A stretch of 64,000 bases of DNA, from contig NZ_BLLG01000008.1 in the NCBI RefSeq assembly GCF_011766325.1, forward strand, positions 62,001 through 126,000, read 5' to 3'. Under the pieces are notes generated by a model. That model made no database searches, was not told the origin of the DNA, and worked only from the letters and a program-made list of their open reading frames with translations. Within the stretch, counting starts at the first letter, position 1. Each line of letters opens with the position of its first letter. Source of the DNA: Streptomyces pacificus (lineage in GTDB: Bacteria > Actinomycetota > Actinomycetes > Streptomycetales > Streptomycetaceae). Both the position numbers and the translations under genes were made by a program. Shown piece after piece: positions 45,745 to 55,399 of the stretch.

Positions 45745-48700
45745 TCACCGTGCGTTGAAGTACTTCGCCTCCGGGTGATGGATCACGATGGCGTCGGTGG
45801 ACTGCTCGGGATGGAGCTGGAACTCCTCCGAGAGCCGCACCCCGATGCGCTCGGGCTGCAGCAACTCGGCGATCTTGGCGCGGTCCTCGAGGTCGGGGCA
45901 GGCGCCGTAGCCCAGGGAGAAGCGGGCCCCGCGGTACTTCAGGGCGAACATGTCCTCGATCTGTGCCGGATCCTCCCCGCCGAAGCCGAGTTCGGCACGC
46001 ACCCTGGCGTGCCAGTACTCGGCGAGAGCCTCGGCGAGCTGGACGGACAGGCCGTGCAGCTCGAGGTAGTCGCGGTAGGAGTCGGAGGCGAAGAGCTCGG
46101 CGGTGGCCTCGCCGATCCTGGAGCCGACGGTGACGACCTGGAGGCCGACGACATCGGTCTCGCCGGACTCCTCGGGGCGGAAGAAGTCGGCGAGGCACAG
46201 CCGGCGGCCGCGGCGCTGGCGGGGGAAGGTGAAGCGGGTGCGCTCGTTGCCCGCCTCGTCGAGCAGGATCAGGTCGTCGCCCTTGGACACGCAGGGGAAG
46301 TAGCCGTAGACGACGGCGGCTTCGAGCAGGTTCCGGGTGTGCAGCCGGTCGAGCCAGCCCCGCAGCCGCGGGCGGCCCTCGGTCTCCGCGAGCTCCTCGT
46401 AGGAGGGCCCGTCCCCGCTGCGGGCCTGCTTCAGGCCCCACTGGCCCTTGAAGAGCGCGCCCTCGTCCAGCCAGGAGGCGTACTCCTTGAGCGGGATGCC
46501 CTTGACGACCCGGGTGCCGAAGAACGGGGGCTTCGGCACCCGGTTGTCGGCTGCGACATCGCTGCGCACGGCGCCCTGCTCCTCGGGCCGCTCCTCGGCG
46601 ACGGCGGTGGCGGCACCGCGCACCCGGCGCTGCTTCAGCTCGGGAAGGGTGGCGCCGGGGACACCGCGCTTGACCGCGATCAGGGCGTCCATCAGGCGCA
46701 GGCCCTCGAAGGCGTCGCGGGCGTAGCGGACCTCGCCCTCGTAGATCTCGTGGAGATCCTGCTCGACGTAGGCGCGGGTGAGGGCGGCGCCGCCGAGGAT
46801 GACGGGATAGTCGGCGGCGAGCTTGCGCTGGTTGAGCTCCTCCAGGTTCTCCTTCATGATCACGGTGGACTTCACCAGGAGCCCGGACATGCCGATCACG
46901 TCGGCACGGTGCTCCTCGGCGGCCTCCAGGATCGCCGAAACGGGCTGCTTGATACCGAGATTGACGACGTGGTAGCCGTTGTTGGAGAGGATGATGTCGA
47001 CCAGGTTCTTGCCGATGTCGTGGACGTCGCCACGCACGGTGGCCAGCACAATCGTGCCCTTGCCCTCGGCGTCCGACTTCTCCATGTGCGGCTCCAGATG
47101 GGCGACCGCGGACTTCATCACCTCGGCCGACTGCAGCACGAACGGCAGCTGCATCTGCCCGGAGCCGAACAGGTCCCCGACCACCTTCATCCCGTCCAGC
47201 AGGGTGTCGTTGACGATGTCCAGCGCGGCCCGCTCCCGCAGGGCCTCGTCCAGGTCCGCCTCCAGGCCGTTGCGCTCCCCGTCGATGATCCGCCGCTTCA
47301 GCCGCTCCTCCAGCGGCAGCGCGGCCAGCTCCTCGGCCTTGCCCGCCCGCAGCGACTTCGCGGTCGCGCCCTCGAACAGCGCCATCAGCTTCTGCAGCGG
47401 GTCGTACCCCTCACCGCGGCGGTCGTAGATGAGGTCAAGCGCCGTGGCGACCTGCTCCTCCTCGAAGCGCGCGATCGGCAGGATCTTGCTCGCGTGCACG
47501 ATCGCCGAGTCCAGCCCCGCCTTCACGCACTCGTCCAGGAACACCGAGTTCAGCAGGATCCGCGCGGCCGGGTTGAGCCCGAAGGAGATGTTCGACAGGC
47601 CCAGCGTGGTCTGCACCTCCGGACGGCGGCGCTTCAGCTCGCGGATCGCCTCGATGGTGGCGATGCCGTCCCCGCGCGACTCCTCCTGCCCGGTGCAGAT
47701 GGTGAAGGTGAGCGTGTCGATGAGGATGTCCGACTCCTGGACGCCCCAGTTGCCGGTGAGGTCCGCGATCAGCCGCTCCGCGATCTCGACCTTCTTCTCC
47801 GCGGTGCGGGCCTGGCCCTCCTCGTCGATGGTGAGCGCGATCAGCGCGGCACCGTGCTCCCGCGCCAGCGCCGTGACCTTCGCGAACCGCGACTCCGGCC
47901 CGTCGCCGTCCTCGTAGTTCACCGAGTTGATCACGGCGCGGCCACCCAGCTTCTCCAGACCGGCCCGGATGACCTCCACCTCGGTGGAGTCCAGCACGAT
48001 CGGCAGCGTCGAGGCCGTGGCGAACCGGCCCGCCAGCTCCTCCATGTCCGCCACACCGTCGCGGCCCACGTAGTCGACGCACAGGTCGAGCAGGTGCGCG
48101 CCCTCGCGGATCTGCTCCCGGGCCAGCTCGACGCAGTCGTCCCACCGGCCCTCCAGCATGGCCTCGCGGAACTTCTTCGACCCGTTGGCGTTCGTCCGCT
48201 CCCCGATCGCCAGATAGGAGGTGTCCTGGCGGAACGGAACCGTCTGGTACAGCGACGCCGCGCCGGGCTCGGGACGCGGGCGGCGCTCGCCCGGGGCCAG
48301 CTCCCGCACCCGCTCCACCACCTGCCGCAGATGCTCGGGCGTCGTACCGCAGCAGCCGCCGACCAGGGACAGCCCGTACTCGCGCACGAACGTCTCCTGG
48401 GCATCGGCCAGCTCGGCGGCGGTCAGCGGATAGTGCGCGCCGTCCCTGCCCAGCACCGGCAGGCCCGCGTTGGGCATACACGACAGCGGCACCCGTGCGT
48501 GCCGGGCCAGATAGCGCAGGTGCTCGCTCATCTCCGCCGGGCCGGTGGCGCAGTTCAGCCCGATCATGTCGATTCCGAGCGGCTCCAGCACCGTCAGCGC
48601 CGCGCCGATCTCCGACCCCAGCAGCATGGTCCCCGTCGTCTCCACGGTGACCGAGCAGATCAGCGGCAGTTCGGCGCCGACGGCGTCCATGGCGCGGCGG

Positions 48701-49296
48701 GCCCCGAGGACGGCGGCCTTGGTCTGCAGCAGGTCCTGGGTCGTCTCCACCAGCAGCGCATCGGCACCCCCCGCGATCATCCCCTCCGCGTTCTGCTGGT
48801 AGGCGTCGCGCAGGACGGCGTACGGGGCGTGGCCGAGCGTGGGCAGCTTGGTCCCCGGGCCCATCGAACCGAGCACCCACCGCTGCTGCCCGGTGGCGGC
48901 CGTGAACTCGTCCGCCGCCTCGCGGGCGATCCTGGCGCCGGCCTCGGAGAGCTCGTGGACCCGGTCGGCGATCTCGTACTCGCCCAGCGCGGCGAAGTTC
49001 GCCCCGAACGTGTTGGTCTCCACGCAGTCCACGCCCACCTCGAAGTAGGCGGCGTGGACCGAACGGACGATGTCCGGACGGGTCACGTTCAGGATCTCGT
49101 TGCAGCCCTCGAGGTTCTCGAAGTCCTCCAGACTCGGGTCCTGCGCCTGCAGCATGGTGCCCATCGCGCCGTCCGCGACCACCACTCGCGTCGCCAGCGC
49201 ATGGCGCAGCGCCTCGGAGCGGGTCCGGCTGTCCTGGGACGCAAGCCTGCCCGGAGGGGCCTGGCTGTCGGCGGAGGGGGTCGGCAACGAGTCCAT
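45745..49296 (-). CDS. metH: Cobalamin-dependent methionine synthase MetH
   Basis: 1183-residue four-module enzyme that transfers the methyl of methyltetrahydrofolate to homocysteine through cobalamin. The homocysteine module (about 1-330) ends in SLVGGCCGTTPEH, whose cysteines with the earlier NCATGP Cys hold zinc. The pterin module begins AIGERTNANGSKKFREAM. The cobalamin module has VRGDVHDIGKNLVDIILSNN, where the His is the lower ligand of B12. The C-terminal activation domain has RFSLGYGACPDLEDRAKI. ATG at 49296 follows AGGGAGC; the frame is open upstream. I found no B12-box riboswitch sequence in the 241-base gap to gylR. Confidence 0.97.
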   Translation of the reverse strand: MDSLPTPSADSQAPPGRLASQDSRTRSEALRHALATRVVVADGAMGTMLQAQDPSLEDFENLEGCNEILNVTRPDIVRSVHAAYFEVGVDCVETNTFGANFAALGEYEIADRVHELSEAGARIAREAADEFTAATGQQRWVLGSMGPGTKLPTLGHAPYAVLRDAYQQNAEGMIAGGADALLVETTQDLLQTKAAVLGARRAMDAVGAELPLICSVTVETTGTMLLGSEIGAALTVLEPLGIDMIGLNCATGPAEMSEHLRYLARHARVPLSCMPNAGLPVLGRDGAHYPLTAAELADAQETFVREYGLSLVGGCCGTTPEHLRQVVERVRELAPGERRPRPEPGAASLYQTVPFRQDTSYLAIGERTNANGSKKFREAMLEGRWDDCVELAREQIREGAHLLDLCVDYVGRDGVADMEELAGRFATASTLPIVLDSTEVEVIRAGLEKLGGRAVINSVNYEDGDGPESRFAKVTALAREHGAALIALTIDEEGQARTAEKKVEIAERLIADLTGNWGVQESDILIDTLTFTICTGQEESRGDGIATIEAIRELKRRRPEVQTTLGLSNISFGLNPAARILLNSVFLDECVKAGLDSAIVHASKILPIARFEEEQVATALDLIYDRRGEGYDPLQKLMALFEGATAKSLRAGKAEELAALPLEERLKRRIIDGERNGLEADLDEALRERAALDIVNDTLLDGMKVVGDLFGSGQMQLPFVLQSAEVMKSAVAHLEPHMEKSDAEGKGTIVLATVRGDVHDIGKNLVDIILSNNGYHVVNLGIKQPVSAILEAAEEHRADVIGMSGLLVKSTVIMKENLEELNQRKLAADYPVILGGAALTRAYVEQDLHEIYEGEVRYARDAFEGLRLMDALIAVKRGVPGATLPELKQRRVRGAATAVAEERPEEQGAVRSDVAADNRVPKPPFFGTRVVKGIPLKEYASWLDEGALFKGQWGLKQARSGDGPSYEELAETEGRPRLRGWLDRLHTRNLLEAAVVYGYFPCVSKGDDLILLDEAGNERTRFTFPRQRRGRRLCLADFFRPEESGETDVVGLQVVTVGSRIGEATAELFASDSYRDYLELHGLSVQLAEALAEYWHARVRAELGFGGEDPAQIEDMFALKYRGARFSLGYGACPDLEDRAKIAELLQPERIGVRLSEEFQLHPEQSTDAIVIHHPEAKYFNAR

Positions 49297-49495
49297 GAAG
49301 GTGCTCCCTGGAGTGCGACGGCTGTCGGCTTTGCGACCTCCCATGGAAGCCGCACCCGGCCAGCGTAGCCGTGCCGGTCCCGGCGCGTCGGGGCGGTCCA
49401 GCGGCTGGACTCCGTGTGTCCCTGGTGATGGCCGCGTGAGCACGGTGTTGCCACACTGTTCGCGCAGTAACACTGATTCGGCATCGGCCGATAGT

Positions 49496-49512
49496 GTTCA
49501 GCATTGTCGAAC
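49496..49512. promoter_or_regulatory. Candidate GylR operator before gylR
   Basis: GTTCAGCATTGTCGAAC (GTTC/GAAC arms) lies 25 bases before the gylR start. Its 12-base part GCATTGTCGAAC is repeated exactly before glpF. Presence at both gylR and glpF suggests autoregulation. Confidence 0.6.
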
Positions 49513-49537
49513 GAGGTTGTGCAGAAGGGCCGGAACG

Positions 49538-50305
49538 ATGGCGAAGAACATCCAGTCACTGGAACGGGCCGCGGCGATGCTGCGCCTGCTCGCGGGTGGC
49601 GAGCGCCGGCTCGGCCTCTCGGACATCGCCTCCTCCCTCGAACTGGCCAAGGGCACCGCCCACGGCATCCTGCGCACCCTCCAGGCGGAGGGGTTCGTCG
49701 AGCAGGACCCCGCCTCCGGGCGCTACCAGCTCGGCGCGGAGCTGCTGCGGCTCGGCAACAGCTACCTGGACGTCCACGAACTGCGGGCCCGTGCGCTGGT
49801 CTGGACGGACGACCTGGCCCGCTCGAGCGGCGAGAGCGTCCATCTGGGGGTGCTGCACCAGCAGGGCGTCCTGATCGTCCACCATGTGTTCCGCCCGGAC
49901 GACAGCCGTCAGGTGCTCGAGGTGGGCGCGATGCAGCCGCTCCACTCCACGGCCCTGGGCAAGGTGCTCTCCGCCTACGACCCCGTCGCGCACAGCGAGG
50001 CACTGGAGATCGAACGGGAGGCGTTCACCCCGCGCACGGTGACCGCGCTGCAGGCCTTCGAGGGCGAACTCGACCTGGCCCGGGCACGGGGGTGGGCCTG
50101 CGACGTGGAGGAGACCTGGGCGGGCGTCGCGGCGGTGGCGGCGCCCATCCACGACCGGCGGCGGATGCCGGTCGGCGCGGTCGCCGTCACCGGCGCGATC
50201 GAACGCGTATGCGATGCCGGAAAGGAGCTGCGGGCCGAGCTGATCGCCGCGGTGCGGGACTGCGCCCGCGCGGTCTCCCGGGACCTGGGCGCCGGCCGCT
50301 TCTGA
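49538..50305 (+). CDS. gylR: IclR-family glycerol operon regulator GylR
   Basis: 255-residue repressor of the glycerol genes. The N-terminal winged helix is QSLERAAAMLRLLAGGERRL and SDIASSLELAKGTAHGILRT. The IclR effector domain follows (about 80-250): VHLGVLHQQGVLIVHHVFRP, LHSTALGKVLSAYDP and WAGVAAVAAPIHDRRRMPVG. In S. coelicolor GylR represses the gyl operon until glycerol-3-phosphate is present. The ATG is preceded by GAAGG. It is divergent from metH and lies 466 bases before glpF. Confidence 0.94.
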   Translation: MAKNIQSLERAAAMLRLLAGGERRLGLSDIASSLELAKGTAHGILRTLQAEGFVEQDPASGRYQLGAELLRLGNSYLDVHELRARALVWTDDLARSSGESVHLGVLHQQGVLIVHHVFRPDDSRQVLEVGAMQPLHSTALGKVLSAYDPVAHSEALEIEREAFTPRTVTALQAFEGELDLARARGWACDVEETWAGVAAVAAPIHDRRRMPVGAVAVTGAIERVCDAGKELRAELIAAVRDCARAVSRDLGAGRF

Positions 50306-50632
50306 CCCTCCCACCGCCTCCCACCCCCTCCCACCGCCACCGGACGCCCCGGCCCCGGACCCCGCCCCCCGGACCCCGGAAGCAGGGGCGCCGCCACCCC
50401 CGGCACCCCTCCCCGCCCCCTCCCCCTTCGCATTCCCTTCGCACTCCCTCCGCACCCGCCGTGACCCCGCCGTGACCCCGCCGCAGCCCCGCCGTCACCG
50501 GCAGCTCACGACCGGGGCCCCACAGCGGGCGATTTCGCCCGCCCGGGCGCACCATCGATAACGAAACGGTTTTCGGCCACGCAGCCCTTGACGCCGTCTT
50601 GACCAGAGGACAAAACTGCCGTGCATCGGTCG
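50306..50632. other. Low-complexity gap between gylR and the glpF control region
   Basis: After the gylR stop the DNA is C-rich with CCTCCCACC-type repeats (near 50308-50340) and CACCCC runs to about 50460. No gene is supported. A TTGACG at 50588-50593 could be a -35 element, but its -10 is unclear. Confidence 0.45.
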
Positions 50633-50669
50633 GCATTGTCGAACACCTACCGGCAATAAGCGCTAGAGT
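50633..50669 (+). promoter_or_regulatory. glpF promoter with overlapping GylR-type operator
   Basis: GCATTGTCGAAC (50633-50644), the same word as before gylR, overlaps the expected -35 position of a promoter whose -10 is TAGAGT (50664-50669, 18-19 bases further on). Repressor bound here would block initiation of glpFKD. Confidence 0.55.
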
Positions 50670-50771
50670 GTGGCAACGCCAAGGGCCGGTATCGCTCTCA
50701 CCCCGAGGGCGCGGACCACGGAGGGACCCGTTGGTCCGCCTTCCCCTGGACGAAGGACAAAGGAGTCGCGG

Positions 50772-51557
50772 GTGTCCAGCTCCGACATCTTCATCGGCGA
50801 GATCATTGGTACCGCCGTACTCATCCTGCTCGGCGCCGGCGTCGTCGCCGCCGTCGTGCTGAAGCGCTCCAAGGCGCAGGGCGCCGGCTGGGTCGCCATC
50901 GCACTGGGCTGGGGCTTCGCGGTCATGACCGCGGTCTACATCGCCACCCCCATGTCCGGCGCACACATCAACCCGGCGGTCACGCTCGGCATCGCGATCA
51001 CCAGCGGCGAGTGGGGCAACGTCCCGATCTACTTCGCGGGCCAGCTCATCGGCGCCATGCTCGGTGCCTTCCTCGCCTGGCTCACGTACTACGGCCAGTT
51101 CAAGGCCCATCTGACGGATCCGGAACTCGTTCCGCCGCCGCTCGAGGAGGGCCTGGTCGACGAGCGGTCCGCCCCGAACGCCGGCCCCGTGCTCGGTATC
51201 TTCTCCACCGGCCCCGAGATCCGGGTCTACTGGCAGAACCTGGTCACCGAGATCATCGGCACGGTCGTGCTGGTGCTCGCGGTGCTCACCATGGGCCTCA
51301 ACGACAGCGGCAAGGGCCTCGGCACCCTCGGCGGGCTGATCGTGGCGTTCGTCGTGGTCTCCATCGGCTTCTCCCTCGGCGGTCCGACCGGCTACGCCAT
51401 CAACCCGGCCCGCGACCTCGGCCCGCGCATCGTGCACGCGCTGGTCCCGATGCCGAACAAGGGCGGCTCCGACTGGGGCTACGCCTGGGTGCCGGTCGTG
51501 GGCCCGCTGATCGGCGCGGCCATCGCCGCGGGTATCTACAACATCGCGTTCGCGTGA
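50772..51557 (+). CDS. glpF: Glycerol facilitator GlpF (aquaglyceroporin)
   Basis: 261-residue channel with six spans and two half-helices. The pore motifs are [12 protein letters not shown] (first NPA) and [14 protein letters not shown] (second NPA, with the Asp after it typical of glycerol-conducting members). GTG at 50772 follows AGGAG. It is followed by glpK after 37 bases and glpD, the standard order; the three are one operon under GylR. Glycerol diffuses in and is trapped by GlpK. Confidence 0.97.
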   Translation: MSSSDIFIGEIIGTAVLILLGAGVVAAVVLKRSKAQGAGWVAIALGWGFAVMTAVYIATPMSGAHINPAVTLGIAITSGEWGNVPIYFAGQLIGAMLGAFLAWLTYYGQFKAHLTDPELVPPPLEEGLVDERSAPNAGPVLGIFSTGPEIRVYWQNLVTEIIGTVVLVLAVLTMGLNDSGKGLGTLGGLIVAFVVVSIGFSLGGPTGYAINPARDLGPRIVHALVPMPNKGGSDWGYAWVPVVGPLIGAAIAAGIYNIAFA

Positions 51558-51594
51558 GCCGTACGCCTCCCCTCAGAACCCCCAGGAGCACACA

Positions 51595-53124
51595 GTGACC
51601 GACGCACACACCGCCGGCCCGTTCATCGCGGCCATCGACCAGGGCACCACCTCGTCCCGCTGCATCGTCTTCGACAAGGACGGCCGGATCGTCTCCGTCG
51701 ACCAGAAGGAGCACGAGCAGATCTTCCCGAAGCCGGGCTGGGTCGAGCACGACGCCACCGAGATCTGGAACAACGTCCAGGAGGTGGTCGCCGGGGCCAT
51801 CGAGAAGGGCGGCATCACCGCGGCGGACGTCAAGGCCGTCGGCATCACCAACCAGCGCGAGACGACGCTCCTCTGGGACAGGAACACCGGCGAGCCGGTG
51901 CACAACGCCATCGTCTGGCAGGACACCCGCACCGACGCGCTCTGCCGGGAGCTGGGGCGAAACGTCGGCCAGGACCGCTTCCGCCGCGAGACCGGTCTGC
52001 CGCTGGCGAGCTACTTCTCGGGGCCGAAGGTCCGCTGGATGCTCGACAACATCGAGGGCCTGCGCGAGCGCGCCGAGCGCGGCGACATCCTCTTCGGGAC
52101 CATGGACTCCTGGGTCATCTGGAACCTGACCGGCGGCGTCGACGGCGGCCGGCACGTCACGGACGTCACCAACGCCTCGCGCACCATGCTGATGAACCTG
52201 CACACCATGGAGTGGGACGAGAAGATCGCCCAGTCCATAGGGGTGCCGATGGCGGTCCTGCCGGAGATCCGCTCCTCCGCCGAGGTGTACGGAGAGGTCA
52301 GGGACGGCGTCCTCGCGGGCGTCCCGGTCGCCTCGGCGCTGGGCGACCAGCAGGCCGCGCTCTTCGGGCAGACGTGCTTCTCCGAGGGCGAGGCGAAGTC
52401 CACCTACGGGACCGGCACCTTCCTGCTGCTGAACACCGGCAACAAGATCATCAATTCCTACTCGGGCCTGGTCACCACCGTCGGGTACAAGATCGGCGAC
52501 GAGGCCCCGGTCTACTCGCTCGAGGGCTCCATCGCCGTCACCGGCGCCCTGGTGCAGTGGATGCGCGACCAGATGGGGCTGATCAACAGCGCGCCCGAGA
52601 TCGAGACGCTCGCCGCGTCCGTCGAGGACAACGGCGGTGCCTACTTCGTCCCGGCGTTCTCCGGGCTGTTCGCCCCGTACTGGCGCTCCGACGCCCGCGG
52701 TGTCATCGCCGGCCTCACCCGGTACGTCACCAAGGCGCACATCGCGCGCGCCGTGCTCGAGGCCACCGCCTGGCAGACGCGCGAGATCACCGACGCCATG
52801 ACCAAGGACTCCGGCGTCGAACTGACCGCCCTGAAGGTCGACGGCGGAATGACCTCCAACAACCTGCTGATGCAGACCCTCTCGGACTTCCTGGACGTGC
52901 CCGTGGTGCGCCCGATGGTGGCCGAGACCACCTGCCTCGGCGCCGCCTACGCCGCCGGCCTGGCCGTCGGCTTCTGGCCCGACACCGACGCGCTCCGCGC
53001 CAACTGGCGCAGGGCAGCCGAGTGGACCCCCCACATGGACGCTGCCAAGCGTGATCACGAGTACACGTTCTGGCTCAAGGCCGTCGAGCGGACCATGGGC
53101 TGGCTCGAGCACGACGAGAGCTGA
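51595..53124 (+). CDS. glpK: Glycerol kinase GlpK
   Basis: 509-residue FGGY-family kinase that phosphorylates glycerol to sn-glycerol-3-phosphate. [15 protein letters not shown] is the N-terminal phosphate-binding motif. [18 protein letters not shown] and [20 protein letters not shown] (the FGGY C-terminal signature region) follow. GTG at 51595 follows CCAGGAG. A duplicated GACGAGAGCT at 53114-53133 spans the stop codon and repeats once before glpD. Translation is closely spaced within the operon. Confidence 0.97.
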   Translation: MTDAHTAGPFIAAIDQGTTSSRCIVFDKDGRIVSVDQKEHEQIFPKPGWVEHDATEIWNNVQEVVAGAIEKGGITAADVKAVGITNQRETTLLWDRNTGEPVHNAIVWQDTRTDALCRELGRNVGQDRFRRETGLPLASYFSGPKVRWMLDNIEGLRERAERGDILFGTMDSWVIWNLTGGVDGGRHVTDVTNASRTMLMNLHTMEWDEKIAQSIGVPMAVLPEIRSSAEVYGEVRDGVLAGVPVASALGDQQAALFGQTCFSEGEAKSTYGTGTFLLLNTGNKIINSYSGLVTTVGYKIGDEAPVYSLEGSIAVTGALVQWMRDQMGLINSAPEIETLAASVEDNGGAYFVPAFSGLFAPYWRSDARGVIAGLTRYVTKAHIARAVLEATAWQTREITDAMTKDSGVELTALKVDGGMTSNNLLMQTLSDFLDVPVVRPMVAETTCLGAAYAAGLAVGFWPDTDALRANWRRAAEWTPHMDAAKRDHEYTFWLKAVERTMGWLEHDES

Positions 53125-53150
53125 CGAGAGCTGACGAGGAGCAATCGAGA

Positions 53151-54761
53151 ATGACCACCCTGCAGAGCGTCCCCTCGCTGGGGACGCACCCGGCCTCCGG
53201 TTCACTCCCGAGCCGCGCCGAGACGAGGGAGCAGCTTGCGGGGGCGACCTACGACCTCCTGGTGATCGGCGGCGGAATCCTGGGCATCTCCACGGCCTGG
53301 CACGCCGCACAGGCCGGGCTGCGGGTGGCCCTGGTGGAGGCCGGCGACTTCGCCGGCGCCACCTCCTCCGCCTCCTCCAAACTGCTCCACGGCGGTCTGC
53401 GCTATCTGCAGACCGGCGCGGTGAAGCTGGTGGCGGAGAACCACTTCGAGCGCCGCGCCCTCTCCCGGGAGGTGGCCCCCCACCTCTCCAACCCGCTCAC
53501 CTTCTACCTGCCCGTCTACAAGGGCGGACCGCACGGCGCCGCCAAGCTCGGCGCCGGGGTCTTCGCCTACTCGGCCCTCTCCGCCTTCGGCGACGGCGTC
53601 GGCCACGTCATATCGCCCACCAAGGCCCAGCGCGATGTGCCGGAGCTGCGCACGGAGAACCTCAAGGCGGTCGCCGTCTACGGCGACGACCAGATGAACG
53701 ACGCGCGCATGGCCCTGATGACGGTCCGCGCGGCCGCCGAGTCGGGGGCCGTCGTCCTCAACCACGCCGAGGTCGCCGGTCTCCGCTTCACCGAGGGCCG
53801 GGTCACCGGCGCCGAGCTCAGGGACCGCACGGACGGAACCGAGTTCGGTGTCACGGCCCGCCTGGTCCTCAACGCGACCGGCCCCTGGGTGGACCACCTG
53901 CGCAGGATGGAGGACCCCGGCGCGGCGCCCTCGATCCGTCTCTCCAAGGGCGCGCACCTGGTGCTCAAGCGCACCTCGCCGTGGGGGGCCGCACTGGCCA
54001 CCCCGATCGACAAGTACCGCATCACCTTCGCCCTTCCCTGGGAGGACATGCTGCTGCTCGGCACGACCGACGAGGAGTACGAGGGCGACCCGGCCGACGT
54101 GGCGGTCAACGAGAGGGACATCACCCAGATCCTCGACGAGGCAGCCTTCTCCATCCGGGACCGCCAACTGTCGCGTGATCTGATCACCTACTCGTTCGCG
54201 GGCCTGCGCGTACTGCCCGGCGGTCCCGGTGACACCTCCAAGGCCAAGCGGGAGACCGTGGTCACCGAGGGCCGCGGCGGCATGCTGTCGGTGGCGGGCG
54301 GCAAGTGGACGACGTTCCGCCACATCGGCCGCACGGTGCTGGGCAAGCTGGCCGAACTGCCCGGCCGGCCGCTCGCCGACGACATGGAGCCGATCTCGGA
54401 ACTGCCGAAGAAGCTCCCGCTGCCCGGCATCTCCAACCCGCGTGCCGTGGCGCACCGGCTGCTGGTGGACTCCCCCGCGCCCGGGCCCCGGATGTCGGCC
54501 GACACCGCACGGCATCTCGCCACGCACTACGGCTCGCTGTCCTTCGACATCGCGAGGCTGGCGAACGACAACCCCGACCTGGCCCGGCGGATCCACCCGG
54601 ACGCCCCCGAGATCTGGGCCCAGGTCGTGTGGGCGCGCGACCACGAGTGGGCCGAGACGGCGGACGACGTGCTGCGCCGCCGCACCACTCTGACGATCCG
54701 CGGTCTCGCCACCGACGAGATCCGGGGGAAGGTCGAGGACCTGCTGGCGAAGCGGACCTGA
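53151..54761 (+). CDS. glpD: Aerobic glycerol-3-phosphate dehydrogenase GlpD
   Basis: 536-residue FAD-dependent membrane-associated dehydrogenase that oxidises glycerol-3-phosphate to dihydroxyacetone phosphate and passes electrons to quinone. YDLLVIGGGILGISTAWHAA is the FAD-binding motif (about residue 35). SSKLLHGGLRYLQTGAVKLV and RLSKGAHLVLKR follow, and a helical C-terminal domain ends the protein. ATG at 53151 follows GAGGAG. Last gene of the glycerol operon, ending in a strong hairpin. Confidence 0.97.
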   Translation: MTTLQSVPSLGTHPASGSLPSRAETREQLAGATYDLLVIGGGILGISTAWHAAQAGLRVALVEAGDFAGATSSASSKLLHGGLRYLQTGAVKLVAENHFERRALSREVAPHLSNPLTFYLPVYKGGPHGAAKLGAGVFAYSALSAFGDGVGHVISPTKAQRDVPELRTENLKAVAVYGDDQMNDARMALMTVRAAAESGAVVLNHAEVAGLRFTEGRVTGAELRDRTDGTEFGVTARLVLNATGPWVDHLRRMEDPGAAPSIRLSKGAHLVLKRTSPWGAALATPIDKYRITFALPWEDMLLLGTTDEEYEGDPADVAVNERDITQILDEAAFSIRDRQLSRDLITYSFAGLRVLPGGPGDTSKAKRETVVTEGRGGMLSVAGGKWTTFRHIGRTVLGKLAELPGRPLADDMEPISELPKKLPLPGISNPRAVAHRLLVDSPAPGPRMSADTARHLATHYGSLSFDIARLANDNPDLARRIHPDAPEIWAQVVWARDHEWAETADDVLRRRTTLTIRGLATDEIRGKVEDLLAKRT

Positions 54762-54791
54762 CAGGGGATCCGGGCGGGCACGGTCCGCAGG

Positions 54792-54823
54792 ACGGGGGCG
54801 GCTCCGCGCGGGGCCGCCCCCGT
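54792..54823 (+). terminator. Hairpin after glpD
   Basis: ACGGGGGCGGC (54792-54802) pairs with GCCGCCCCCGT (54813-54823) around a 10-base loop, 30 bases past the glpD stop. The first minisatellite unit begins inside its right arm. Confidence 0.85.
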
Positions 54824-54879
54824 TCCGCACGCCGTTCCGCACGCCGTTCCGCGCGCCGTTCCGCGCGCCGTTCCGCGGT
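54820..54879 (+). repeat. 12-bp minisatellite CCGTTCCGCRCG, five copies
   Basis: Units at 54820, 54832, 54844, 54856 and 54868 read CCGTTCCGC followed by ACG, ACG, GCG, GCG and GGT. CCGGGCCCTGG then follows twice. The 638-base gap 54762-55399 otherwise contains no gene. Confidence 0.92.
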
Positions 54880-55164
54880 CCGGGCCCTGGCCGGGCCCTG
54901 GCCGGGCCGGTCGAGGACGCCGACAAGGGGCCGCCGCCGGAACGTGCACGGACCGCCGCCGTATTCCGGCCGATCTCGCGCAGACGGGCCGCGGCACGGG
55001 TACGCCGGGACCACGCCGCTGCGGCGAACAGCGCGCCGACCGGTTCGGATCGCGGGAGGGAGGAGGAGCGGGCGCACCCGGCGGCGTTCGGTGCCCCGGT
55101 GCCCCACACCGGTCCGGCGAGGTGCCCGCGGAAGCGGCCGGCGTACCGGACGCCCGGGCCCCCT

Positions 55165-55196
55165 GCCGTACGGGGACGCCGCCGTCCCCGTACGGC
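55165..55196. terminator. 13-bp stem hairpin upstream of the PAC2 gene
   Basis: GCCGTACGGGGAC and GTCCCCGTACGGC form a perfect stem around GCCGCC. It lies about 200 bases before the PAC2 gene, in gene-free DNA. It may be a terminator for read-through or a regulatory leader; the function is open. Confidence 0.5.
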
Positions 55197-55399
55197 GGCC
55201 GCAGGTGCGGTCAGCCGGCGACCGCACAGCCGGGCGCCGGCCTTCCCCGGGCGAACCGGTCTTCGGCCGGAAGCCGGATTCCGCCGACCGGTGCCGCTCC
55301 CCGGGGAAGTTCCCCGCGCCGTGCACGGGGGCTGCGGGCAGGCGCCCGTGAAGCCTTAAGGTTGGGGCGTACCAAAGGGAACGTCGGAAGGAGGCCTGG

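Noticed and set aside
45148..49368. Very long open frame (over 1400 codons) on the plus strand opposite metH.
   Set aside because: It mirrors metH codon composition, has no domain or ribosome-binding site, and arises from the G/C third positions of the real gene.
49297..49537. Cobalamin or SAM riboswitch before metH.
   Set aside because: No B12-box-like sequence or matching stems were recognised in the metH leader. A covariance search would be needed to exclude it fully.
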